This document shows positions 8,161-15,918 of a DNA stretch of 64,000 nucleotides, piece after piece; the first letter of the stretch is position 1; each line of letters opens with the position of its first letter. A program made the position numbers and the translations under genes. The notes beneath the pieces are model-generated. The model was not told where the DNA came from, did not search any database, and saw only the letters and a program-made list of their open reading frames with translations. The stretch is from Alkaliphilus serpentinus (GTDB lineage: Bacteria; Bacillota; Clostridia; Peptostreptococcales; Natronincolaceae): NCBI RefSeq assembly GCF_009017255.1, contig NZ_WBZB01000013.1, positions 62,001 to 126,000 of the forward strand. Direction: 5' to 3'.

Positions 8161-9714
8161 TTAAAACTTAAAAAACTGACTTCCATTTCTATATTGAAGG
8201 GCTTCAGAAATATGTTCTACTTGGATTGATGGACTGCCATCAAGATCCGCAATAGTTCTTGCAACCTTTAATACTCGATTATAACCCCTTCCACTTAGCT
8301 TTAGCTTATTAAAGGCTACCTCCATTAGGTTTTTAGCCTCTGAATCAAGCTTACAATGCTTTCTTATGGCTGCTGGGGTTAGCTGAGAGTTATTTAAAAA
8401 CCCAGATTCCTCATAACGTTTCCTTTGGGCCTCTCTAGCGGCCTCTACTCTATTTCTAATTGTTTCTGAGGATTCAGATTTACTTTTCCCTGCAAGATCC
8501 ACAAATTCCACGGATGCTGTTTCAACAATTAAGTCAATTCGGTCTAGCAATGGTCCTGAAATCTTTCCAAGATATCTTTTAATGTGTTGATGGGAGCAGC
8601 TACATTGATTTTCTGATTTGGTTCCAAAAAAACCACAGGGACATGGATTCATAGATGCCACCAACATAAACTTTGAAGGAAAGGTGAAGGAACCATTAAC
8701 CCTAGATACGCTTATTTCGCCATCTTCAATAGGTTGTCTTAAAACTTCTAGGGCCATTTTATTAAACTCTGGTAGCTCATCTAAAAACAATACCCCATTA
8801 TGGCTTAAACTAACTTCACCTGGTTTAGGAATTCTTCCCCCACCAGTTAGAGCTACATTGGATATGGTATGATGGGGAGACCTAAAAGGTCGTAAACTTA
8901 CTAAACCCTCTTTAGGATCTAATAGACCTGCCACACTATAGATTTTTGTTACCTCTATAGCCTCCTCATAGGACATCCTAGGTAATATAGAGGGTAATCT
9001 CCTTGCAGCCATTGTCTTACCTGAACCTGGGGGACCAATCATCAGGAGGTTGTGGCTTCCTGCTGCAGCGATCTCCATAGCCCTTTTAAGATTTTCCTGA
9101 CCCATAATATCATTAAAATCCAAAACTCCTTCTATCATTTTAAAATTTTCAGTTCTTCTACCAATTTGTACTGAAAGCTCCAATTCACCATTAAGATAAT
9201 CGACTAAGTCTTTAAGGGTTTCTACCCCTATACATTCTATTCCAGGTACATACTTCCCTTCTGAAAGATTATCCATTGGCAATAATACCTTCGAAATCCC
9301 TATACCTTGCATTCCCAGCAGCATAGGCAAAACCCCTTTAATTCTATTAATTTTCCCATCAAGGGACAGTTCCCCCAGAATAAAATGATCCTCTATTGCA
9401 AGTTCCTTCTTAATTTGACCTGATGCTTTAAGGATTCCTATGGCAATAGGCAAATCATAATGGGTACCTTCTTTTTTTGCATCTGCTGGAGCTAAATTTA
9501 TGGTAATTCTTTTTAATGGAAACTCAAAGGAGCTATTTTTTATTGCTGCTCGAACCCTTTCCTTAGATTCCTTCACCTCTATATCTGCCAATCCTACTAT
9601 GTTCATGGCAGGTAAACCATTTGATAAGTCAACCTCCACATCAATGGGACTTACATCCAAACCGCTAAAGGAGGAGGATTTGATCTTTGATAACATAACT
9701 TCACATCCAGTCAT
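8161..9714 (-). CDS. YifB family Mg-chelatase-like AAA ATPase (ComM type)
   Basis: The 517-residue protein has an N-terminal Lon-like fold domain (VEVDLSNGLPAMNIVGLAD...RITINLAPAD). The Mg-chelatase AAA core carries Walker A GPPGSGKT and RPFRSPHHTIS, and a C-terminal Mg_chelatase_C domain (SGRGYNRVLKVARTIADLDG) follows. Gram-negative ComM is a branch-migration helicase used in transformation; the role in Clostridia is untested. ATG 9714 was kept, but family alignment suggests the conserved protein may start at the ATG at 9696 (MLSKIKSSSFSG). In many Clostridia the next gene is dprA. Confidence 0.93.
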   Translation of the reverse strand: MTGCEVMLSKIKSSSFSGLDVSPIDVEVDLSNGLPAMNIVGLADIEVKESKERVRAAIKNSSFEFPLKRITINLAPADAKKEGTHYDLPIAIGILKASGQIKKELAIEDHFILGELSLDGKINRIKGVLPMLLGMQGIGISKVLLPMDNLSEGKYVPGIECIGVETLKDLVDYLNGELELSVQIGRRTENFKMIEGVLDFNDIMGQENLKRAMEIAAAGSHNLLMIGPPGSGKTMAARRLPSILPRMSYEEAIEVTKIYSVAGLLDPKEGLVSLRPFRSPHHTISNVALTGGGRIPKPGEVSLSHNGVLFLDELPEFNKMALEVLRQPIEDGEISVSRVNGSFTFPSKFMLVASMNPCPCGFFGTKSENQCSCSHQHIKRYLGKISGPLLDRIDLIVETASVEFVDLAGKSKSESSETIRNRVEAAREAQRKRYEESGFLNNSQLTPAAIRKHCKLDSEAKNLMEVAFNKLKLSGRGYNRVLKVARTIADLDGSPSIQVEHISEALQYRNGSQFFKF

Positions 9715-9831
9715 TTAAATTCTTTCTTCCTTTTTCGTCATAATCATTTCAATTTCCTGCTATTAATCCTATATTCTTCCTTATTTTTAAAAATAAAATG
9801 ATTTTTCCAAAAAGTAATAACTTTGTCCAAT

Positions 9832-9860
9832 TTGACATAATAATGAAAATATAATATAAT
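9832..9860 (+). promoter_or_regulatory. Perfect-consensus sigma-A promoter upstream of eam
   Basis: TTGACA (9832-9837), a 17-bp spacer and TATAAT (9855-9860) match the sigma-A consensus at all twelve positions. The promoter points toward eam and would give a leader of about 180 nt. Nothing on the opposite strand in this 333-bp gap looks like a gene. Confidence 0.85.
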
Positions 9861-9866
9861 TTAAGA

Positions 9867-10048
9867 CTAACGAAACATTTCAAACTGCAATTGTCATACA
9901 TCCCTTCGTGACATATCTTAATATCAAACATTAATTTCCTAAAAAAAATAATAATCAAATTCTGTGTTAATAATAATGATTGACACCTTATTTTGTGATA
10001 CCTTTTTTACGATTATTTTTACATTAATATAAGAAGGAGGAGAGGGTT
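9867..10048 (+). other. Long 5' leader of eam
   Basis: About 180 nt lie between the predicted start site and the eam ATG. They contain a small inverted repeat (TGTCA ... TGACA near 9893-9914), a second TTGACA (9980-9985) without a well-placed -10, and a strong ribosome-binding site AAGGAGGAGAGG just before the ATG. I recognise no known riboswitch class in it. Confidence 0.45.
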
Positions 10049-11326
10049 ATGGAAGAAAAAATTTTTGAAAAAACCCCAAGGGAAATATCTTTAAGCAGAG
10101 CTGCCCAGTTAAAATCAAGAATCGAAGATTATCTAGATATAAGGGATAAGATTCCCAAAGGCATGTCGGCTGAACAACAGGAAAAAATGAAGGTTAAAAA
10201 AGAAAAGATCCTTAAGCTTTTTAATGCCACGGAAGAGGACTGGAAGGACTGGAAGTGGCAGCTTAAGAACAGAATATCTGATGTTGACACTTTAACAAAG
10301 ATCATTAATCTTGATGAAAAGGAAATTAAGGCTGTTCAACAGGTACAGAAAAAATTTAGATGGTCTATTTCTCCCTATTATCTTTCATTAATCGATGATG
10401 ACAATAAATTTGATCCTATAAAGCTTATGGCTATACCTACAAAATTAGAAATAGAGAAAAAGTCAGGAAAATCAGACCCTCTAAATGAGGAATTTACCAA
10501 TCCTGCTGGATCGATTACCAGAAGATATCCCGATAGACTGATTATAAACGTAACAAATGAATGTGCTATGTATTGTAGACATTGTCAAAGAAGAAGGAAT
10601 ATTGGTAGCGATGACTTACATCAATCTAGGGAGATAATTCAGGAATCCCTTGATTATATTAGAGGGAATCCAGAAATCAGAGACGTTTTAATAACCGGAG
10701 GAGATCCCTTCACCCTCTCAGATGAAATGCTGGATTGGCTATTGGGAGAGCTCCACGCTATTCCTACTGTAGAATATATTAGACTAGGTACCAGAACAAT
10801 CGTTACGATGCCCCAGCGTGTTTCTGATGAGCTATGTAATATTTTAAAGAAGTATCATCCTATTTTTATCAATACCCATTTCAACAGTCCGATAGAAATC
10901 ACTTCCGAGGCTAAAGAGGCCTGCGAAAAGTTAGCCAATATAGGAATCCCTTTAGGAAACCAAGCTGTTCTACTAAATGGGGTAAATAACGATAAATTTG
11001 TTATGAGATTGTTAAACCACGAACTGTTAAAATGTCGTGTAAAACCCTACTATATCTTCCATGCTAAGAAGGTAGTTGGTACTTTACACTTTAATACCTC
11101 CGTCGATGAAGGCATGGAAATTATGGAGTACTTAAGGGGTTATACCTCAGGTATGGCAATACCAACCTACATAATTAATGCTCCAGGTGGCTATGGTAAA
11201 ACACCAGTATTACCCCAATATATATTATCCCATGGAAAAAATCACGTAAAAATCCGGACATGGGAAGGTAGAGTGTTGGATTATCCTAGCATACCATCTA
11301 AGCCAATTGAAGAGCTATTAAAATAA
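10049..11326 (+). CDS. eam: Glutamate 2,3-aminomutase (radical SAM, PLP-dependent)
   Basis: The enzyme converts L-glutamate to beta-glutamate, a compatible solute, using a 4Fe-4S cluster, SAM and PLP. The cluster motif is Cys172-X3-Cys176-X2-Cys179 (CAMYCRHC) and the PLP lysine is Lys384 in GGYGKTPV. Lysine 2,3-aminomutase binds its substrate amine with two aspartates (Asp293 and Asp330 in the clostridial enzyme). Here those positions are Lys340 (FHAKK) and Asn377 (IINAPGG), the replacements reported for glutamate 2,3-aminomutase, with the same 37-residue spacing. The 425-residue length fits. It is a single-gene unit between yifB and yraN on the opposite strand. Confidence 0.88.
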   Translation: MEEKIFEKTPREISLSRAAQLKSRIEDYLDIRDKIPKGMSAEQQEKMKVKKEKILKLFNATEEDWKDWKWQLKNRISDVDTLTKIINLDEKEIKAVQQVQKKFRWSISPYYLSLIDDDNKFDPIKLMAIPTKLEIEKKSGKSDPLNEEFTNPAGSITRRYPDRLIINVTNECAMYCRHCQRRRNIGSDDLHQSREIIQESLDYIRGNPEIRDVLITGGDPFTLSDEMLDWLLGELHAIPTVEYIRLGTRTIVTMPQRVSDELCNILKKYHPIFINTHFNSPIEITSEAKEACEKLANIGIPLGNQAVLLNGVNNDKFVMRLLNHELLKCRVKPYYIFHAKKVVGTLHFNTSVDEGMEIMEYLRGYTSGMAIPTYIINAPGGYGKTPVLPQYILSHGKNHVKIRTWEGRVLDYPSIPSKPIEELLK

Positions 11327-11334
11327 GTATAAAC

Positions 11335-11360
11335 AAAGACCAGTCTAGTGACTGGTCTTT
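11335..11360. terminator. Bidirectional terminator between eam and yraN
   Basis: A 10-bp perfect stem AAAGACCAGT (11335-11344) / ACTGGTCTTT (11351-11360) lies between the converging stop codons, with AT-rich sequence on both sides. Confidence 0.85.
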
Positions 11361-11381
11361 ATACTATTATTTTGCCATCGT

Positions 11382-11729
11382 CTAAAATGCATTCATTATG
11401 TGATTAATACTATACTCTTCACCCTTTTTGATAATTTCTATAACATCAAATCGATAATCTGCTTCTGCAACAGGATTATTTTGAACATAATGAAGGGCTA
11501 GTCTTTGATAATTCATTTGTTTTTTATAATTTATGGATTCTCTGGGCTGCCCATATACTGTTGATGTTCTAGTTTTCACCTCAACAAAGACTATTAGATT
11601 TCCCTTCTTCGCGATAATATCCATTTCCCCAAACCTTGTCCTATAATTATTAAAGAGAATATGGTATCCTTCTCTAATCAAATAGCTTCTGGCAAAGGCT
11701 TCTCCATCCTTACCTAAAGATTTTTTCAT
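11382..11729 (-). CDS. YraN family (UPF0102) endonuclease-like protein
   Basis: The 115-residue protein shows the YraN core: GEAFARSYLIREGYHILFNN, RTRFGEMDIIAKKGN and VFVEVKTRTS. That is a PD-(D/E)xK-type nuclease arrangement (E...D...ExK) of the kind found in Holliday-junction resolvase-like folds. Its function in cells is not established. It follows rnhB by 15 bp, the standard order in Firmicutes and Clostridia, and shares the terminator with eam. Confidence 0.92.
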   Translation of the reverse strand: MKKSLGKDGEAFARSYLIREGYHILFNNYRTRFGEMDIIAKKGNLIVFVEVKTRTSTVYGQPRESINYKKQMNYQRLALHYVQNNPVAEADYRFDVIEIIKKGEEYSINHIMNAF

Positions 11730-11744
11730 AGCATTGTCCCGACC

Positions 11745-12356
11745 CTAAAGAATCTTCTTTAGAAAGCTCTTTCTATGGAGCTGACTTGGTCCGAATTTTA
11801 ATAATGCCTCCACATGGAGCTTTGTACCATAACCCTTGTGTTGTTCTAATCCATAATTGGGATATTGAACTGCCCATTTCAGACACATTCTATCCCTTAT
11901 AACCTTTGCAACAATAGAAGCTGCAGCAATACCATGGGAGGTATCATCTCCTTTAATAATGGAACTTTGGGGAATATCCATATGGATTGATTCTGCATCA
12001 ATCAATAAATAATCAGGTTTTATGATGCTACCCGACTGATCCTTTAAGCTTAAAACAGCCCTTTTCATTGCTAAACGGGTTGCATTTTTTATATTAATTT
12101 CATCTATTACCTCTGGGGTAACTGTACCCACACCAATGGCAATGGCATTTGCTTTAATGATTTCGTAAAGGGCCTCTCTTTTCTTGGGAGTTAGCTTTTT
12201 AGAATCCCTAACACCTTCAATTATGTAATTCTTTGGCATGATAACGGCTGCCGCCAGTACACTACCAAATAAACAGCCCCGTCCTACTTCATCTATACAG
12301 GCTATGTATTCATAGCCCTCATCCCATAGCTGGCTCTCCAGCTGTAGCATCTCCAA
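11745..12356 (-). CDS. rnhB: Ribonuclease HII
   Basis: RNase HII removes RNA from RNA/DNA hybrids and single ribonucleotides misincorporated in DNA. The 203-residue protein has the signature ACIDEVGRGCLFGSV with catalytic Asp22 and Glu23. Further acidic catalytic residues lie in DYLLIDAE, and HGIAAASIVAKVIRDR is also family-typical. It sits between rbgA and yraN. Confidence 0.97.
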   Translation of the reverse strand: MEMLQLESQLWDEGYEYIACIDEVGRGCLFGSVLAAAVIMPKNYIIEGVRDSKKLTPKKREALYEIIKANAIAIGVGTVTPEVIDEINIKNATRLAMKRAVLSLKDQSGSIIKPDYLLIDAESIHMDIPQSSIIKGDDTSHGIAAASIVAKVIRDRMCLKWAVQYPNYGLEQHKGYGTKLHVEALLKFGPSQLHRKSFLKKIL

Positions 12357-12370
12357 GATAAAACCCCCCT

Positions 12371-12410
12371 TTGAAATTGAAAATTGAATATTGAAAATTT
12401 AAAATTAAAG
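12371..12410. repeat. Heptanucleotide tandem repeat (TTGAAAA type)
   Basis: Degenerate 7-bp units (TTGAAAA, TTGAATA, TTGAAAA, TTTAAAA, TTAAAGA) stand in tandem just upstream of rnhB. It is the inverted counterpart of the array at 12565-12603; the two flank a 154-bp segment that also contains a CTAAAACA/TGTTTTAG hairpin (12512-12549). Confidence 0.85.
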
Positions 12411-12564
12411 ACAACATTAAAAGAATAGAGATGTTGTACTACGTAAAACTTTTAAGCTGAAGATTGCTAGCAGAAAATTAAAGACGAAAGTTATAATAGA
12501 TTATAAAAGCTCTAAAACAACAAAACATTCTAATGAAGTGGTGTTTTAGCACTTTATTCTATGG

Positions 12565-12603
12565 TTTTCATTTTCCATTTTTCATTTTCAACTTTCAATT
12601 TGT
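12565..12603. repeat. Heptanucleotide tandem repeat (TTTTCAT type), overlaps end of rbgA
   Basis: Five 7-bp units (TTTTCAT, TTTCCAT, TTTTCAT, TTTCAAC, TTTCAAT) run to 12603. The rbgA stop codon (TGA, 12595-12597) lies inside the last unit, so the array ends or interrupts the gene. Confidence 0.85.
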
Positions 12604-13458
12604 AATATTTACTTCCTCCGGATACTCCAAAGTGATCCTTCCAATTTTTCCACCTCTAAATTCATCCAATATAATATTGGCAACCCTGGAAAAATCAATT
12701 TCTCCACCCTTTATTAAGCAGCCTCTAACACGGGCTATTTCATTCATTGTTTCTAAGGGGGTCTCAGGAACTTCTTTTAGAGAGTATCTTTCCATTAACT
12801 TATCCATATGTAAGGGGATCAGAACTTCTATTAGTTTAAGGGCAAGGGTTTCAATATCCATAATCTCATCCTTAATAGCACCCGTATAGGCCAATTTCAT
12901 TGCAACATCTTGATCCTCGAATTTAGGCCATAGTATTCCCGGGGTATCCAGTAACTCCATATTACCCTTTAAGCGTATCCATTGTTTCCCCTTTGTCACA
13001 CCAGGCCTATCCCCGGTTTGAGCACTTTTCTTACCAGCCAGTTGATTAATCATAGAGGATTTCCCTACATTGGGTATACCCACCATCATAATTCTAATGG
13101 CTCTATTCCTTCTACCCTTCTTAAGTAAAGCTTCCCTTTTTTCTTTGGTGGCCTCTTCTGCCTGTTGTATCACATTTCTTAAACCCTTACCGCTGATTGT
13201 ATTGACAGGAATGGCGGTTATATTTTTACTTTTATAATAATGAATCCATTTAGTTGTTGCACCTTCATCGGCTAGATCAGCTTTGTTTAATACAACTACC
13301 CTAGGTTTAGAGCCTATCATTTGGTCTATTTCAGGATTTTTGCTACTAAAAGGGATTCTAGCATCTAAAAGTTCGAAAACAACATCTACAAGCTTTAGTT
13401 GTTCCTTTAAAAGCTCTCTAGTCTTCTTCATATGACCTGGAAACCAATTTATATTCAT
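12595..13458 (-). CDS. rbgA: Ribosome biogenesis GTPase RbgA (YlqF)
   Basis: RbgA is a circularly permuted GTPase needed for late assembly of the 50S subunit. The motif order is permuted as expected: NKAD (58-61) precedes GIPNVGKSS (127-135) and DTPG (171-174). The start INWFPGHMKKTRELL is family-typical and 287 residues is normal. The last residues EEVNITN run into a heptanucleotide repeat, which supplies the TGA stop. It is the first gene after the rplS terminator. Confidence 0.97.
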   Translation of the reverse strand: MNINWFPGHMKKTRELLKEQLKLVDVVFELLDARIPFSSKNPEIDQMIGSKPRVVVLNKADLADEGATTKWIHYYKSKNITAIPVNTISGKGLRNVIQQAEEATKEKREALLKKGRRNRAIRIMMVGIPNVGKSSMINQLAGKKSAQTGDRPGVTKGKQWIRLKGNMELLDTPGILWPKFEDQDVAMKLAYTGAIKDEIMDIETLALKLIEVLIPLHMDKLMERYSLKEVPETPLETMNEIARVRGCLIKGGEIDFSRVANIILDEFRGGKIGRITLEYPEEVNITN

Positions 13459-13498
13459 GAGTTTTCACCTACCCTTAATAAAACCTTTCATTATAAAT

Positions 13499-13522
13499 AA
13501 AGGGACTGAAAACAGTCCCTTT
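13499..13522 (-). terminator. Intrinsic terminator downstream of rplS
   Basis: A 10-bp stem AAAGGGACTG / CAGTCCCTTT with a four-base loop lies immediately after the rplS stop codon and is followed by a T-rich run on the minus strand. It separates the rplS transcript from rbgA-rnhB-yraN. Confidence 0.88.
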
Positions 13523-13524
13523 TA

Positions 13525-13881
13525 TTATTTGCTATACTTTTTCTTTTCTTTAATCTTGAAGGCTGCCTTACCAACTCTATCCCTTAGATAGAATAACTTA
13601 GCTCTTCTAACCTTACCTCTTGTTACAACATCAATCTTTTCGATTTTAGGAGAGTGCACTGGGAATGTTCTTTCAACTCCTACACCATAAGAAATTCTTC
13701 TTACAGTAAAGGTCTCAGCGATTCCGCCACCTTGTCTTTTTATAACAATTCCTTCGAAAACCTGAACTCTTTCACGAGAACCTTCTTTGATTCTAACATG
13801 TACTTTTACAGTGTCACCTGTACCGAACTCAACCATATCCTTCTTAAGTTGTTCAGTTTCAATTGCTTTTATTAAATCCAT
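13525..13881 (-). CDS. rplS: 50S ribosomal protein L19
   Basis: L19 lies at the interface between the 30S and 50S subunits. The 118-residue protein shows [40 protein letters not shown] and the basic end [11 protein letters not shown]. It has its own promoter (13952-13980), a leader of about 65 nt and a terminator, so it can be transcribed apart from trmD. Confidence 0.98.
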   Translation of the reverse strand: MDLIKAIETEQLKKDMVEFGTGDTVKVHVRIKEGSRERVQVFEGIVIKRQGGGIAETFTVRRISYGVGVERTFPVHSPKIEKIDVVTRGKVRRAKLFYLRDRVGKAAFKIKEKKKYSK

Positions 13882-13946
13882 ATATGTCCCTCCTCTCTTC
13901 CTAGACGTTCATATGACTCCAACATAGAGGACCGCCCGTAATACCT
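13882..13946 (-). ncRNA. Probable L19 leader (ribosomal protein autoregulation element)
   Basis: The leader between the predicted start site and the rplS ATG contains a GC-rich segment TTACGGGCGGTCCTCTATG followed by purine-rich sequence and the AGGAGG ribosome-binding site. Firmicute rplS genes often carry a structured L19 leader at this position. The assignment rests on location and the conserved-looking core, not on a covariance search. Confidence 0.45.
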
Positions 13947-13951
13947 TTGTA

Positions 13952-13980
13952 ATTATATCATAACCAATCTTCATTGGCAA
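13952..13980 (-). promoter_or_regulatory. Sigma-A promoter of rplS
   Basis: TTGCCA (13980-13975) and a perfect TATAAT (13957-13952) are 17 bp apart on the minus strand, between trmD and rplS. Confidence 0.8.
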
Positions 13981-14027
13981 TAGAAAGCTTATAAAGTTTG
14001 TGGATTAATTTCAGCATTATTTTCAGC

Positions 14028-14780
14028 TTATTTTCTATCCTTTTCTTCTATAGTAATTTTCTTAAAGAGCTTTTCTTTATCCTTAGGGACAACAAAGTCC
14101 TTTAGAAGATCCGGTCTTCTATTTCTGGTCAGCTCCACTGATTGTCGAAACCTCCACTCATCAATATCCTTATGGTTCCCAGAAGTTAGAACATCTGGAA
14201 CAGTCATCCCTCTAAAATCCTGCGGTCTTGTATATTGAGGATACTCCAATAATCCATTATAAAAGGACTCATCCTTATAGGATTCCTCCTGTGATAATAC
14301 TCCTGGAATTAACCTTGCTACAGCATCCACAACAGCCATAGCAGGAATTTCTCCTCCAGTTAATACATAGTCTCCAATGGATATTTCATCTGTTACTAAG
14401 GTGTCAATAATCCTTTGATCGATTCCTTCATAATGACCACAGATGAAAATTAAGGCCTTCTCCTTTGAGAGCTCTTGAGCCAGCTTCTGATTGAAAACCT
14501 TACCCTTAGGAGACATATATATTGTCCTTGGGGCCTCTATAGAATCAAGATTTTCTAGAGCTTGCTTATGACAATCAAAAACCGGCTGTGGGGTCATAAC
14601 CATTCCAGGGCCACCACCGTATGGATAATCATCCACCTTTTTATGCTTACTATCAGAAAAATCCCTGATATTCAATGATTGAATATCCAAATATCCATTG
14701 TCTATAGCCCTTTGAAGAATACTAGAACCAAGGGTTTTATCAAACATCTCTGGAAATAAGGTTAGTATTCTTATTTTCAT
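14028..14780 (-). CDS. trmD: tRNA (guanine-N1)-methyltransferase TrmD
   Basis: TrmD methylates G37 of tRNAs, preventing +1 frameshifting. The 250-residue SPOUT enzyme shows IRILTLFPEMF, DYPYGGGPGMVM, FICGHYEGIDQRI and the trefoil-knot segment EISIGDYVLTGGEIPAM. It overlaps rimM by 4 nt (ATGA type), indicating translational coupling. Confidence 0.98.
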   Translation of the reverse strand: MKIRILTLFPEMFDKTLGSSILQRAIDNGYLDIQSLNIRDFSDSKHKKVDDYPYGGGPGMVMTPQPVFDCHKQALENLDSIEAPRTIYMSPKGKVFNQKLAQELSKEKALIFICGHYEGIDQRIIDTLVTDEISIGDYVLTGGEIPAMAVVDAVARLIPGVLSQEESYKDESFYNGLLEYPQYTRPQDFRGMTVPDVLTSGNHKDIDEWRFRQSVELTRNRRPDLLKDFVVPKDKEKLFKKITIEEKDRK

Positions 14781-15274
14781 TCAATCATTCCTTCAATTGG
14801 CTTAACAACGATTCTTTTATTATCAATATCGATAATAGGGATGAACTCCTTTACCGAGGGAATCATATATTCTTTTCCTTCGTCATTGCCAATAACATAT
14901 ACTTCACTAGGTCCTGTTTGTATTATGTCCTTAACTTTACCTAAGTAGACATCCTTATCTGTGTAAACATCAATTCCAATAATATCGGCTATATAGTAGG
15001 TATCCTCAGGCAGCTTTCTTCTTTGGCTCTCATCAATAAACAATTCCTTACCCTTTAGCCTTTCCACTTGATTGATATCGTTAAACTCTTTAAAGGTAAG
15101 AATCACCATATTTTTTTGGTATTGAACATTGTTTATAATGAGCTTATCGGTCTTATCTAGATAAACATATTTTAGCTCTTCAAATCGTTCTGGATAATCA
15201 GTTGTAGGAAAAACCTTTACAGCACCTTTAATACCGTGGGTGCTTGCAATCTTACCTACCCTTAGATATTTCAT
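14777..15274 (-). CDS. rimM: 16S rRNA processing protein RimM
   Basis: RimM assists 30S head maturation and binds S19. The protein has an N-terminal RimM barrel (YLRVGKIASTHGIKGAVKVF) and a C-terminal PRC-barrel (DTYYIADIIGIDVYTDKD...VYVIGNDEGKEYMIPSV). The ATG at 15274 is preferred over the one 6 nt upstream because AGGTGA lies 6 nt before it and the family starts MKYLRVGKI. It overlaps trmD by 4 nt. Confidence 0.96.
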   Translation of the reverse strand: MKYLRVGKIASTHGIKGAVKVFPTTDYPERFEELKYVYLDKTDKLIINNVQYQKNMVILTFKEFNDINQVERLKGKELFIDESQRRKLPEDTYYIADIIGIDVYTDKDVYLGKVKDIIQTGPSEVYVIGNDEGKEYMIPSVKEFIPIIDIDNKRIVVKPIEGMIE

Positions 15275-15309
15275 CTTCATTCACCTGCCTATTTCCCTTG
15301 ATTGTTGCA

Positions 15310-15360
15310 AAAACCTAGCAGCCTATCGTATTCAATTAGATACTTTAGGTACTAGGTTTT
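15310..15360 (-). other. Large hairpin between khpA and rimM
   Basis: AAAACCTAG (15310-15318) pairs with CTAGGTTTT (15352-15360), with inner complementary blocks CCTA/TAGG. On the minus strand it is followed by TTTTTGC, so it resembles a weak terminator or attenuator inside an otherwise continuous operon. It fills most of the 113-bp gap upstream of rimM. Confidence 0.5.
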
Positions 15361-15387
15361 ACGGAGCTTAAATTAAAAGTTTTTTAA

Positions 15388-15615
15388 TTAGATAATCTCT
15401 ACTATAACTCGTTTATTGTCCTTAGTAGCTGCAGCCTTAACTACAGTTCTAATGGCTTTAGCAATTCTTCCTTGCTTTCCAATAACTTTTCCCATATCCT
15501 CTGGGGCAACCTTCAGTTCAACAATAATGGATTGATTACCTTCAACTTCATTAACAACAACTTCCTCAGGATTGTCTACCAAAGCTTGTGCAATTACTTT
15601 AACTAATTCGCCCAT
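15388..15615 (-). CDS. khpA: RNA-binding KH-domain protein KhpA (YlqC)
   Basis: KhpA is a small single-KH-domain RNA-binding protein that partners KhpB in streptococci and is linked to cell elongation and sRNA binding. The 75-residue protein starts MGELVKVIAQALVDNPEEV and carries the KH loop GKVIGKQGRIAKAIR. The start at 15615 is chosen because an AGGGGGTT ribosome-binding site lies eight bases before it; a longer ATG at 15636 adds only seven unconserved residues. It lies between rpsP and rimM. Confidence 0.95.
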   Translation of the reverse strand: MGELVKVIAQALVDNPEEVVVNEVEGNQSIIVELKVAPEDMGKVIGKQGRIAKAIRTVVKAAATKDNKRVIVEII

Positions 15616-15638
15616 TTTCGTTAACCCCCTAAACATTA

Positions 15639-15884
15639 TTATTCAATAATGCCGCTCTTTTTAAGTAGATATTTTACAGTATCAGTAGGTTGTGCGCCAT
15701 TGTTTAACCACTTTGTTGCCTTTTGGTCATCTATTTTAATTTCCTTTGGCTCGGAAACTGGATTATAATATCCGATTTCTTCGATGAATCTACCATCCCT
15801 TGGTGCACGAGAATCAGCTACTACTATTCTGTAGAAGGGTCTTTTATGCGCTCCCATTCTCTTTAATCTGATCTTAACTGCCAT
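15639..15884 (-). CDS. rpsP: 30S ribosomal protein S16
   Basis: S16 is an early-binding 30S protein. The 81-residue protein starts [20 protein letters not shown] and includes [20 protein letters not shown]. The ATG at 15884 follows AAAGGAGGTGAAATAT; a longer frame to 15929 would overlap ffh and is not supported. It is followed after 23 nt by khpA. Confidence 0.98.
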   Translation of the reverse strand: MAVKIRLKRMGAHKRPFYRIVVADSRAPRDGRFIEEIGYYNPVSEPKEIKIDDQKATKWLNNGAQPTDTVKYLLKKSGIIE

Positions 15885-15918
15885 ATATTTCACCTCCTTT
15901 AAATAGTAAAATGAAAAA

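Noticed and set aside
9749-9958. 69-residue frame on the minus strand upstream of yifB
   Set aside because: It has no ribosome-binding site and an implausible composition, and it lies over a perfect promoter for eam on the other strand.
9867-10048. Long eam leader considered as a c-di-AMP (ydaO) or other known riboswitch
   Set aside because: I found no conserved core of a known class; only a small inverted repeat is visible.
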